DNA of 64,000 nucleotides from Halopseudomonas sabulinigri (GTDB lineage Bacteria; Pseudomonadota; Gammaproteobacteria; Pseudomonadales; Pseudomonadaceae): assembly GCF_900105255.1 (NCBI RefSeq), contig NZ_LT629763.1:186001-250000 (forward strand), read 5' to 3'. Position 1 is the stretch's first letter. Each line of letters begins with the position of its first letter. The translations under genes were made by a program, and so were the position numbers. Below are positions 18,155 to 26,437 of this stretch, piece after piece. The notes beneath the pieces are model-generated. The model did no database searches, was not told the DNA's origin, and worked only from the letters and a program-made list of their open reading frames with translations.

Positions 18155-20065
18155 TTACTGCGCGTACCAGTCACTGACCCGGCCGGCACAAACCCAATCG
18201 TTTCCAGGCATGGTGGAGCCAACAGCCTTGGCCATAGTTGATGCCTGGGTAACGGATTCATATTTGCTCTTGCTCTGGCCTGCACGCAAGCTGTCGGCAC
18301 CGCAAAACTCGTTGGCACACCACTTCATGTACAGGCGCTCATTGCACACATTGGTTAGCCTAAAGTAAGTTTTTCCGTCTTTTTCCTGGGTGCTGTATTC
18401 CAAGCACGAGCCCTGAGTATTCAACCCGTTCCAGCATCCCTTGGCGTCTGGGGTAAAGCCCAGTGCTGCAGGTGCAGCGGTGTTGTTGGCGGTTTGCTCG
18501 GGTGTTGCTGACGGATTGGATGCGGTCGCACTGGCAGTGGTGGCCGGAGTAGTGGGCACGTTACCGGTCGACTGGTCAGGCTTTGTCTGTGAAGCGTTGT
18601 CCCCGTTTGCCGTTGTTGATGCCCCGGTGAACGACGTCTTTGTAGTGGGTGGGTCAGCGGCTAGAGTGCCAGTATCGGCTGCTTGCAACGCGGCTTTCTG
18701 GGACGAGGATTCCCTTGTTGCAGTTGATGATGTGGCTGCAGTGTAAGCGCTCGCCGCTTGCTGTACCGCATTCTCATAGCCGCGTCTGGTTGGCGATTTG
18801 GATTGTGCGCTCTGCGCGTTGCGTATCATTGCCTGGTTTTGTTGGTACTGATTACGAATGCTGTTGTTCCGGGCCTGAATGCTGTTGAAAGTGTTTGCCC
18901 ACGTCTGCTCGCTGAAGGCATCCAACTGTCGGTTGCGCGCATCAAGCTTGTCCGCAAGCTCGAGTTCGCTATACGCGTACTCAATATCGTCAGCGGCCGC
19001 CTCCATGGATTCAAGTACGCGTTCAATAGTCGCTTCTGGGCGAACTACCCGGTAGCGCTCCCGTTTAGTGGAGCGTTCCCATAGCATTTGTTCCCGTGCG
19101 TACAGATGCTCATACGCTGCTTGATAGGGCGCCAGATCATAGCTCTCCAGCACATCGGAATTACATTCAATGTAGTTCACGTTAATTCGAATGATTGTGT
19201 TTGATTTGCTGCGTCTATCGCCTCTTATCTCCCGGGGGTAGGCGATATCTTTTGGGCACCCTGCTTTTTCCGCCCAATAGGCGAAGGTGAGGGGTTTGTG
19301 TTCGGTGTCGGTGAATTGGCGATACTGATCATCGTAAGACTGTGCATCGGCGATGGCGCCGCTCAGCTGGTTTACGCGTTCAGCTAAAAGCGCTTGTTGT
19401 TGCTGTGCCTCTGCGCCGGAGTAAACCTGAATCGAGGGACGATTCTTGAAATTAACAGCCTTCCTGGGGTCGCTGACAAAAATTAAACGATCGAGAGGTC
19501 TGCTTATGGTCGTTTGCGTCATTTGCTCACGGAGGGAAGAAAGGTTCGCAGGCGTTAGCTCGTTTAGGGGCTTTGACGTGAAGCAGTCATAGCAGTATTG
19601 CCAGTCGGTTACCACAGCGCCATTGGTTACCGTTGCTGGCGTTTTGGCGGGCAGGTTGTTGAGCCGATTCGTGCTGTTAGTGATGTAGTTGCCCTGCGTG
19701 ATCAGCTCTTCGGCGGTGATCGCCTTGAGCGGCTGAATAACATAACGGTAGAGCGGTATGGGCTGCTCAATTTCCTTGAATTCTATCCAGGCCAGAAGCA
19801 CTGGCGTGTCAGCAGAAATTAGCTCGTCATCAGAGGCAAGGCGGTTGGAGCGGGTGTAGTGAGTCGATGCAAAGGTGGCCAGCAGCAGGGTGCGGTCAGT
19901 ATGGGGCTCGACCCTTTCCCATTGATCTATCGATGGGTCGCGGTTTTCATAGGCGGACCAGGCGAACTGCCTAGCGTTGATTGAGCAGCCAGCTTGCACT
20001 ACCAACAGGGCGGATAATAAAGCGAGATAGATGTATCTCAGCGTCTTGCTCGGGGTTGACTTCAT
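18155..20065 (-). CDS. Large lipoprotein with coiled coil, Thr/Ala linker and Cys-rich C-terminal domain
   Basis: 636 residues. Signal peptide with lipobox VQAGC (Cys 27). An N-terminal globular region (about 30-330) has scattered cysteines (WQYCYDCF; AEKAGCPKDIAYP). It is followed by a helical, Gln/Asn/Arg-rich stretch (about 340-420), a Thr/Ala/Ser/Pro-rich linker (about 440-530), and a compact C-terminal domain with seven or so cysteines (CWNGLNTQGSCLEYS, NVCNERLYMKWC, FCGADSLRAG). The C-terminal module looks like the small secreted domain appended to various proteobacterial surface proteins; I cannot name it. Not in an operon. Confidence 0.65.
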   Translation of the reverse strand: MKSTPSKTLRYIYLALLSALLVVQAGCSINARQFAWSAYENRDPSIDQWERVEPHTDRTLLLATFASTHYTRSNRLASDDELISADTPVLLAWIEFKEIEQPIPLYRYVIQPLKAITAEELITQGNYITNSTNRLNNLPAKTPATVTNGAVVTDWQYCYDCFTSKPLNELTPANLSSLREQMTQTTISRPLDRLIFVSDPRKAVNFKNRPSIQVYSGAEAQQQQALLAERVNQLSGAIADAQSYDDQYRQFTDTEHKPLTFAYWAEKAGCPKDIAYPREIRGDRRSKSNTIIRINVNYIECNSDVLESYDLAPYQAAYEHLYAREQMLWERSTKRERYRVVRPEATIERVLESMEAAADDIEYAYSELELADKLDARNRQLDAFSEQTWANTFNSIQARNNSIRNQYQQNQAMIRNAQSAQSKSPTRRGYENAVQQAASAYTAATSSTATRESSSQKAALQAADTGTLAADPPTTKTSFTGASTTANGDNASQTKPDQSTGNVPTTPATTASATASNPSATPEQTANNTAAPAALGFTPDAKGCWNGLNTQGSCLEYSTQEKDGKTYFRLTNVCNERLYMKWCANEFCGADSLRAGQSKSKYESVTQASTMAKAVGSTMPGNDWVCAGRVSDWYAQ

Positions 20066-20242
20066 GACGTGTCCCTTTGTCAGCAGGCTTTCCGTACAGT
20101 CAAACCCTAACGTTCACAAGAGAGTGATGCAAGTTTGCGTCCCCTTGGACTCGGCTGCTTGCAGCGACAACACAAGTATCATGTTCTAATGCGCGATTGC
20201 TCTGGCTTCACTTGGCCGGGGTTTCCATTACACGGAGGGAAC

Positions 20243-20656
20243 ATGGGCCTGATTGTCCTACCCCTGTTGGCGGCCTGGTTTGCTGCTTTCGTTTATTCAG
20301 GATTTATTCTGTACGCGATATTCAGTGACGATAAGCCGCTTTGGTACGTCGTCACTGCGCTAGGGGCAGGTGTCGTGTTGGCGTTATGTTACCCGCAGGT
20401 CGGTTTGTCCGGCTTTAAAACAAGAGAGGACGTGTGGGCTTTCGAGATCCCGCTATATTTTTTGCTGAACAAGGTAGCGATAGTAGTGTGCGTAGCCGCG
20501 GCGGCGTGCCATTTCTTCGGCTGGGGCGCTGCAACAACTCCGCACTTCAATGCGGTCTGTTTTGTATTGGGTTTTGCTGTGTCGGCCGGGACTTTGACGG
20601 GCGCGCTCTACGCTGACCGTTTTCAGCAGAAGCAGGGTATCGGTACGACCTATTAA
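20243..20656 (+). CDS. Small four-helix membrane protein
   Basis: 137 residues from the ATG at 20243, selected because GGAGGG lies six bases before it; the open frame extends further upstream without such a site. Four hydrophobic segments are visible: VLPLLAAWFAAFVYSGFIL, WYVVTALGAGVVLALC, VAIVVCVAAAACHFFGWG and FVLGFAVSAGTLTGALY. No family is recognised. It converges with the EutR-like gene, 6 bases apart. Confidence 0.6.
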   Translation: MGLIVLPLLAAWFAAFVYSGFILYAIFSDDKPLWYVVTALGAGVVLALCYPQVGLSGFKTREDVWAFEIPLYFLLNKVAIVVCVAAAACHFFGWGAATTPHFNAVCFVLGFAVSAGTLTGALYADRFQQKQGIGTTY

Positions 20657-20662
20657 ACGGTC

Positions 20663-21619
20663 TCAATCAGCAGCCTGCGCACGCCTCACCGTCTCCGACG
20701 GGTTCTCCCCAAACAACGCCTTGTAGTCCTTGGCGAACTGCCCCGGATGCCAGAAGCCCCAGTTGGCTGCGGTAATGGCAACGGGGGCATCATGCTGAGG
20801 GTCGCTGAGCGCGCGTCGCACCTGATTCAGGCGCGCGGTGCGCAGGAACTGCAGCGGGCTGATGCCAAGAATGCTTTCGAAGCTGTACTGCAGGGTGCGG
20901 CGGCTGACGTGGGTGAGTTCACACAGCTCGGTTATGCTCACCGCCATCTGAGGGTTGGCGGCCAGTTGCGCCTTTACCTGCTCGACTACTCGCTTGCGGT
21001 GGTCATAGCTGGGCGCGGCTTCCGCGCTCAGATGCTCTTCGCCAAGCAAGGTGAGTAGGGCGGTTGTGGCCAGGTCTTGCTGTAATTGCTTGTTCAGGCC
21101 GTTGGCGCCGTGATTCACCACCCGCTCCAGCAGAAAGCGCACCTGATCCAGCTTGTGCTGTTCCACTGTCAGGCGCGGGGCTGATTCCAGGTTGGCCAGA
21201 TTGAGGGCGCGACCTTCGCGTTCGGCGGCGCGCAGCAGCACATCTTGCTTGACCACGATACCGTAGATGTCGAAAGCGTCGGGCGTCATCAACTCAAAGT
21301 CGCGCTCGCCGGGGCGGCACATCAGTTGGTTGCTGTCGACCTGCAGGCCGTTGATGCGGCAGTCGGCGGTTTGCGCCGGAATGCCCAGCCAGACGGAATC
21401 CTTCCAGACGTTGCACTGCTGCCGTAATGAGCGGTTGGTATGCTCCTTGAACAGCTGAAAACCCTCCAGTGCCACCTCATCAATACGTCCGTAAAAACGG
21501 CCCGCGCTCAACTGGTCGTATTCCTGCTGCCAGTTGGTCAGGTTGTGGGCGTGTTCGTCGGCGTCCTGTGCCTCGCGGGTGCTCCGTCCTGGTGCATCGG
21601 GCGATATAGGTGAGTGCAT
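20663..21619 (-). CDS. eutR: AraC-family regulator of ethanolamine utilisation (EutR-like)
   Basis: 318 residues. The C-terminal AraC DNA-binding domain is complete (SITELCELTHVSRRTLQYSF, GISPLQFLRTARLNQVRRAL, ANWGFWHPGQFAKDYKALFG). The phrase GFWHPGQFAKDY and the N-terminal layout agree with EutR-type activators, which respond to ethanolamine (with cobalamin in enterics). The gene is divergent from eutB-eutC and the permease, which is strong contextual support. The intergenic region holds an inverted repeat that may be its site. Confidence 0.85.
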   Translation of the reverse strand: MHSPISPDAPGRSTREAQDADEHAHNLTNWQQEYDQLSAGRFYGRIDEVALEGFQLFKEHTNRSLRQQCNVWKDSVWLGIPAQTADCRINGLQVDSNQLMCRPGERDFELMTPDAFDIYGIVVKQDVLLRAAEREGRALNLANLESAPRLTVEQHKLDQVRFLLERVVNHGANGLNKQLQQDLATTALLTLLGEEHLSAEAAPSYDHRKRVVEQVKAQLAANPQMAVSITELCELTHVSRRTLQYSFESILGISPLQFLRTARLNQVRRALSDPQHDAPVAITAANWGFWHPGQFAKDYKALFGENPSETVRRAQAAD

Positions 21620-21694
21620 CGGTAGGCTTCTGCGGCTGGCCTCTAGGCTTCAAATAATGGGGTTTTGCTCAGGCTGGTAACTCAACGTCTTGAA

Positions 21695-21720
21695 TTGGCG
21701 AACAAATTTCGATTTGCCAA
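21695..21720. promoter_or_regulatory. Inverted repeat in eutR-eutB intergenic region
   Basis: Arms TTGGCGAA and TTTGCCAA with a 10-base AT-rich centre. It lies about 75 bases upstream of eutR and 108 upstream of eutB. A candidate operator; AraC proteins more often use direct repeats, so another factor is possible. Confidence 0.35.
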
Positions 21721-21827
21721 AACTTGATAGTGCGCTGGTACGACTATCGCAGCAGTAGCTCGTATCGATTGCTGCTATTACGCGACGTTGCCGCATTTTA
21801 GCAGCAAGTTCTGTGCCTGAGGTAACC

Positions 21828-23234
21828 ATGACTGACACCTATCGCTACACACTGGGTAGCACGACCTATCAATTCCGTGCCTTGGCCGAGCTGATGGCCA
21901 AGGCGACTCCCCAGCGCGCCGGTGACCGCCTGGCCGGGGTGATTGCGCTGTCGGCCGAGGAGCGCGCGGTGGCGCAAATGACGCTGGCCGAAGTGCCGCT
22001 CAAGACCTTTCTGAACGAGGCGCTGGTGCCCTACGAGCAGGATGAAATCACCCGGCTGATCATCGATGATCACGACGCGGCGGCTTTTGCCGCTATCGCT
22101 CACCTGACCGTCGGCGACTTTCGCAATTGGCTGCTCAGTGACCACGCCAGGCCCGAGGTGTTGCAGTCGGTGCGTACCGGTATCACACCCGAGATGGCGG
22201 CGGCAGTGAGCAAGATCATGCGCAATCAGGATCTGATTCTGGTCGCCAAAAAGTGCCACGTAACCACCGCCTTTCGCAGCACCATCGGTCTGCCGGGTCA
22301 CCTGTCTACCCGGCTGCAACCCAACCACCCGACCGACGATGTGAATGGTATCGCCGCCAGCATTCTTGATGGCTTGCTGTACGGCAACGGCGATGCCGTG
22401 ATCGGCATCAACCCGGCGACCGACAACGTGGCCCAGGCAATCAAGCTGATGCAGCTGATGGGCGAGGTGATCGACAAGTATCAGATCCCGACCCAGTCCT
22501 GCGTGCTGACCCACGTGACCAATACCATCGAATGCATCGAGGCGGGGGCACCTGTGGATCTGGTGTTCCAGTCGATTGGCGGCACCGAGGCGACCAATAG
22601 TAGCTTCGGATTCAACCTGGCGACGCTGGCCGAGGCGCAGGAGGCTGCGCTCGGCCTTAAGCGCGGCACCGTGGGCGATAACGTCATGTACTTCGAGACG
22701 GGGCAGGGCAGCGCGCTTTCGGCCAATGCCCACCATGGTTTGGATCAGCAAACCTGCGAGGCGCGCGCCTACGCTGTGGCGCGCAAATTCAAACCGCTAC
22801 TGGTGAATACCGTGGTCGGTTTTATCGGCCCGGAGTATCTGTTCGACGGCAAGGAAATCACCCGCGCCGGGCTGGAGGATCACTTCTGCGGCAAGTTGCT
22901 CGGTGTGCCGATGGGCTGCGACGTCTGCTACACCAACCACGCCGAAGCCGACCAGAACGATATGGACAACCTGCTGACGCTATTGGGCGTGGCGGGGTGC
23001 TCCTTCGTGATGGGCATTCCGGGCTCGGACGACATCATGCTGAATTACCAGACCACCTCCTTTCACGATGCACTCTATGTGCGCCGCGTGCTGGGCTCGC
23101 GGCCAGCGCCGGAGTTTGAGCAATGGCTCACCCGCATGCAGATCATGCGCGACGCCGACCGGCACATTCTGCACGACGCGCTACCCGAACCCTTTGCCCG
23201 CTCGCTGAAGGCGTTGCCGGGAGGTCGCGCATGA
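21828..23234 (+). CDS. eutB: Ethanolamine ammonia-lyase large subunit
   Basis: 468 residues from the ATG at 21828, with TGAGG upstream (an in-frame GTG at 21813 is less likely). The TIM-barrel subunit is recognised from KIMRNQDLILVAKKCHV, TTAFRSTIGLPGHLSTRLQP, NHPTDDVNGI, DAVIGINPATDNV, DLVFQSIGGTEATNSSFG and MYFETGQGSALSANAHHG. Length matches EutB (about 450-465). With EutC it forms the adenosylcobalamin-dependent enzyme that converts ethanolamine to acetaldehyde and ammonia. It overlaps eutC by 4 bases (ATGA), so the two are translationally coupled. Confidence 0.97.
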   Translation: MTDTYRYTLGSTTYQFRALAELMAKATPQRAGDRLAGVIALSAEERAVAQMTLAEVPLKTFLNEALVPYEQDEITRLIIDDHDAAAFAAIAHLTVGDFRNWLLSDHARPEVLQSVRTGITPEMAAAVSKIMRNQDLILVAKKCHVTTAFRSTIGLPGHLSTRLQPNHPTDDVNGIAASILDGLLYGNGDAVIGINPATDNVAQAIKLMQLMGEVIDKYQIPTQSCVLTHVTNTIECIEAGAPVDLVFQSIGGTEATNSSFGFNLATLAEAQEAALGLKRGTVGDNVMYFETGQGSALSANAHHGLDQQTCEARAYAVARKFKPLLVNTVVGFIGPEYLFDGKEITRAGLEDHFCGKLLGVPMGCDVCYTNHAEADQNDMDNLLTLLGVAGCSFVMGIPGSDDIMLNYQTTSFHDALYVRRVLGSRPAPEFEQWLTRMQIMRDADRHILHDALPEPFARSLKALPGGRA

Positions 23235-24073
23235 GCAAGCCGGACGATCAGCACCTGCAGCACGGCAAAGTGGTGGATAACCCCTGGCGCCGACTGCGCG
23301 AGTTTACCGATGCGCGCATTGGCCTGGGCCGCGCGGGTATCAGTCTGCCGACCAGCGAGATGCTGGCCTTTCAGTTGAGTCACGCCCAAGCCCGTGATGC
23401 GGTGCATTTCCCGCTGGATGTGGACGCGCTGTGCGCGCAGTTGGCGGATCTGAGCAATCTGCCGAATGACGCGCCATTGCGCTTGCACAGCCAGGCGCAA
23501 GACCGCACCTCCTACCTGCAGCGGCCTGATCTGGGCCGCCTGCTGGACGACACCTCGCACGAGCAATTGGCGGCCCTGCCGGCGGCCAGCAGCCAGAGTG
23601 ATCTGGCCATCGTGATTGTGGATGGCCTGTCTTCCTTGGCGGTGCAACAGAACGCGGCGGCCTTTCTCGCGCCATTGCTGGAGCTGCTGCAGGCCGAGGC
23701 TGAGCCCTGGCGGCTGGCGCCGGTGACGGTAGTCGAGCAGGGCCGGGTGGCGGTGGGCGACGGCATTGGCGAGCTGCTGAACGCGCGCGCGGTGTTGCTG
23801 CTGATTGGCGAGCGCCCCGGACTGAGTTCACCCGATAGCCTCGGCCTGTACCTCACCTGGAATCCCAGGCCGGGGCTGAACGATGCCGCGCGAAACTGTA
23901 TTTCCAACGTGCGTCCGGCCGGGCTGCCCTACGCAGAGGCGGCGAGGCGCGTGCTCTACCTGCTGCGCGAGGCGCGGCGGCTGAACCTCTCCGGCGTGAA
24001 GCTGAAAGACCGAACCCAGGATGAGGTGATTGAGCACGGCGGCAGCGGCAAGAATTTTCTGGTTTCCGAGTAA
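23231..24073 (+). CDS. eutC: Ethanolamine ammonia-lyase small subunit
   Basis: 280 residues from the ATG at 23231, which overlaps the eutB stop. EutC features: PWRRLREFTDARIGLGRAG, LPTSEMLAFQLSHAQARDAV, YLQRPDLGRLL, IVIVDGLSSLAVQQNA, ERPGLSSPDSLGLYLTW (cobalamin-binding region) and NCISNVRPAGLPYAEAA. It binds the corrin cofactor together with EutB. The B12 requirement implies that the cell makes or imports cobalamin. No eutA reactivase or microcompartment shell gene accompanies it. Confidence 0.97.
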   Translation: MSKPDDQHLQHGKVVDNPWRRLREFTDARIGLGRAGISLPTSEMLAFQLSHAQARDAVHFPLDVDALCAQLADLSNLPNDAPLRLHSQAQDRTSYLQRPDLGRLLDDTSHEQLAALPAASSQSDLAIVIVDGLSSLAVQQNAAAFLAPLLELLQAEAEPWRLAPVTVVEQGRVAVGDGIGELLNARAVLLLIGERPGLSSPDSLGLYLTWNPRPGLNDAARNCISNVRPAGLPYAEAARRVLYLLREARRLNLSGVKLKDRTQDEVIEHGGSGKNFLVSE

Positions 24074-24140
24074 CGCAGCACGCGCAACACAAGGCTTTAA
24101 ACCAACAGCAACTTTCACTTAGAAAAGTAGAGGAATAACC

Positions 24141-25541
24141 ATGTCGACAGACAATCAGGAGTACCTTGCCAAACGGCAACTCAAGCGCGGCACCGCGGGC
24201 TGGATTCTGCTCGCGGGGCTGGGTGTGTCTTATGTGATCTCTGGCGATTTTGCCGGCTGGAACTTCGGCATTGCCGAGGCAGGTTGGGGCGGCTTTGCCA
24301 TAGCAGCAGTATTGATGGCGCTGATGTATCTGACGCTGGTGCTGTCACTGGCCGAGATGTCGGCAGCCATCCCGGCGGCGGGCGGTGGTTACAGCTTTGC
24401 CCGCCAGGCGATGGGCCCTACCGGCGGTTTCATGACCGGGCTGGCGGTACTTATCGAGTACGCTCTGGCACCGGCGGCCATCGTGATCTTTATTGGCTCG
24501 GCGGTGGAGTCGTTGCTGGGTGTCAACGGCCCCTGGGTGTACGCAGCCTTCTATCTGGTGTTTGTGGGCATTCACCTGGCCGGTGTGGGCGAGGCGCTGA
24601 AGGTGATGATGGTGATCAGTGGTCTGGCCGTGTTTGCCATCGTAGCCACCGGTGTGGCGCTGGTGATGCACTTTGATGCCAGTAACCTGTTTGACATCGC
24701 CGCGACCGAGGCCGCCGGAGCCAGCGACATGCTGCCGTTGGGTTGGTACGGTGTATGGGCGGCACTGCCCTTTGCCATGTGGCTGTTCCTCGCGGTAGAA
24801 GGCGTACCGCTGGCTGCCGAAGAAGCCAAGGACCCGGGCAAGGACGTACCCAAGGGCATCATCGGTGCCATGGTCTTTCTGCTGTTTACTGCGCTGATGG
24901 TCGTGGTTCTGGTGCCGGGCGCAGCGGGTGCCAAGGCCATGGGTGAAAGCGCGGTACCCTTGGTAGACGCGCTGAACGCTACCGGCAACGGCAGCCTCGC
25001 TACGTTGGTGAATGTGCTGGGGCTGGCCGGCCTGGTCGCGTCTTTCTTCTCGATCATCTACGGCTATAGTCGCCTGGTGTTTGCGCTGTCGCGGGCTGGT
25101 TACCTGCCCAAGTCGCTATCCTTGACTACCGAGCGCAAGGTGCCGGCGCGGGCGCTGATCGTACCCGGTGTGTTCGGTTTTCTGGCCTCGCTGAGCGGTG
25201 AGGGCGATTTGATGCTGGCCATGGCGGTCGTGGGCGCGACTGTTTCTTACGCGCTGATGGCGCTCAGTCACATCCTGCTGCGTATCAAGCAGCCGGGTCT
25301 GGTGCGTCCTTATAAAACGCCCGGTGGTGTGCTGACTTCCGGTATTGCACTGGTGCTGTCGCTGGTGGCCCTGACCGGTGTGTACGCCTTTGACCCGCGC
25401 GCCTTCTTCTTCACCATGGTGCTGTTCGCAGTGGGCGCCGCCTATTACTTCGGCTACAGCCGAAAGCACTTGGTGGCCAAGTCGGCGGACGAAGAGTTTG
25501 CCATGCTGGCTGACGCGGAGGCTGATCTGGCGGCGGCCTGA
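24141..25541 (+). CDS. eat: Ethanolamine permease (APC superfamily)
   Basis: 466 residues with about twelve membrane segments. The amino acid/polyamine/organocation family is shown by the first helix region (VSYVISGDFAGWNFGIAEAG), GGGYSFARQAMGP in helix 3, FLAVEGVPLAAEEAKDPGKD and PARALIVPGVFGF. The wording of the first and third motifs fits ethanolamine permeases, and its position 67 bp after eutC makes ethanolamine the likely substrate. The ribosome binding site GAGGAATAACC precedes the ATG. An intrinsic terminator follows at 25567. Confidence 0.92.
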   Translation: MSTDNQEYLAKRQLKRGTAGWILLAGLGVSYVISGDFAGWNFGIAEAGWGGFAIAAVLMALMYLTLVLSLAEMSAAIPAAGGGYSFARQAMGPTGGFMTGLAVLIEYALAPAAIVIFIGSAVESLLGVNGPWVYAAFYLVFVGIHLAGVGEALKVMMVISGLAVFAIVATGVALVMHFDASNLFDIAATEAAGASDMLPLGWYGVWAALPFAMWLFLAVEGVPLAAEEAKDPGKDVPKGIIGAMVFLLFTALMVVVLVPGAAGAKAMGESAVPLVDALNATGNGSLATLVNVLGLAGLVASFFSIIYGYSRLVFALSRAGYLPKSLSLTTERKVPARALIVPGVFGFLASLSGEGDLMLAMAVVGATVSYALMALSHILLRIKQPGLVRPYKTPGGVLTSGIALVLSLVALTGVYAFDPRAFFFTMVLFAVGAAYYFGYSRKHLVAKSADEEFAMLADAEADLAAA

Positions 25542-25566
25542 ATTGGGTGGGTTACGCTGAGCGACA

Positions 25567-25596
25567 AGGCCGCCTGCGGGCGGCCTTTCTTGTTTT
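25567..25596 (+). terminator. Intrinsic terminator after the eut operon
   Basis: Perfect 8-bp stem AGGCCGCC / GGCGGCCT with a 4-base loop, followed by a T-rich run (TTTCTTGTTTT). It lies 25 bases after the permease stop. Confidence 0.9.
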
Positions 25597-25763
25597 CGGT
25601 TACGCGGATGGCGGTGAAGGCACTTTATCGCCATAGATGGCGCGGTCCTTTCTCAGTGCTCGAGTGGGCGCTGACTCTACCGGTCGAGATGGGACTCGAC
25701 TGTCCCGGCTTGTGCTTGGGGTGTCCGGGAGAGCCCGGCAGAGAAGCGAGACCTGTTATTCGC

Positions 25764-26162
25764 TTACGCGTCGCGCAGCAAATCCTGGCTGTTGAGCAGC
25801 GCATACGCCACTTCCGGGTGCTGTTTCATACAGCGGCGGATGGCGGCGGGAATGGTCTTGCGGGTTTTACGGCATAGCCCCGGCTGCGGCGCGAAGGCCA
25901 TACCGATACCGCGTATCACACGTATCTCTTCGATGCCTGGCCCAATCGCAAGGCCGATGCCCAGTTGCTCTGCCATACGCTGTTGCAGATGCTCCAACTC
26001 CTGCAGGCTGGCCACGTTTTCGAGGCGCTCAATCAGCCGCCGTTCTTCATGCAGCGTCAGGCGCAGAATACGTGCATCGGCACTCGGATCGTCCAGCAGC
26101 CTATCGCGATCACAGTCGCAGGTACCGGGCGGGCAGGATTGGCGCAGGGCGGTCGAGTTCAT
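25764..26162 (-). CDS. Conserved-looking small protein with N-terminal Cys cluster
   Basis: 132 residues starting at the ATG at 26162. The N-terminus has three cysteines (SCPPGTCDCDRDRLL), followed by a helical segment (RILRLTLHEERRLIERLENV, LEHLQQRMAEQLGIGL) and a C-terminal half with PQPGLCRKTRKTIPAAIRRC and HPEVAYALLNSQDL. I recall proteins of this plan in other pseudomonads, without assigned function. The clustered Cys could bind metal. No operon partner. Confidence 0.6.
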   Translation of the reverse strand: MNSTALRQSCPPGTCDCDRDRLLDDPSADARILRLTLHEERRLIERLENVASLQELEHLQQRMAEQLGIGLAIGPGIEEIRVIRGIGMAFAPQPGLCRKTRKTIPAAIRRCMKQHPEVAYALLNSQDLLRDA

Positions 26163-26437
26163 GTAAGGCAGCTGGCTTGAGCGTTGCGGTTATCGTGCGA
26201 TGTTTCGCGAGCGGGTGCAACGACTGCGTGCTGGCGTTTCTTTCGGGTACGACTTTGGCGGCTGAGCAAGCCCGGCAAGCTGATAACGGCCTGCCGCTAA
26301 CGCGGTCTAGCGCTGTGGTAAAACTTGTTTTAAGACGCGAGTGAGTCGGCTTTTTTCTTGCTGCGTGATATCTTTTTTGCGTTTTGGCCAAGGTCGGCCT
26401 CTTATCTACGCCACTTTTGTGAGAAGGAACTCAAACC

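Noticed and set aside
21798-22751. 317-residue open frame antisense to eutB
   Set aside because: Antisense to strongly conserved eutB; the translation is repetitive in His, Gly and Arg.
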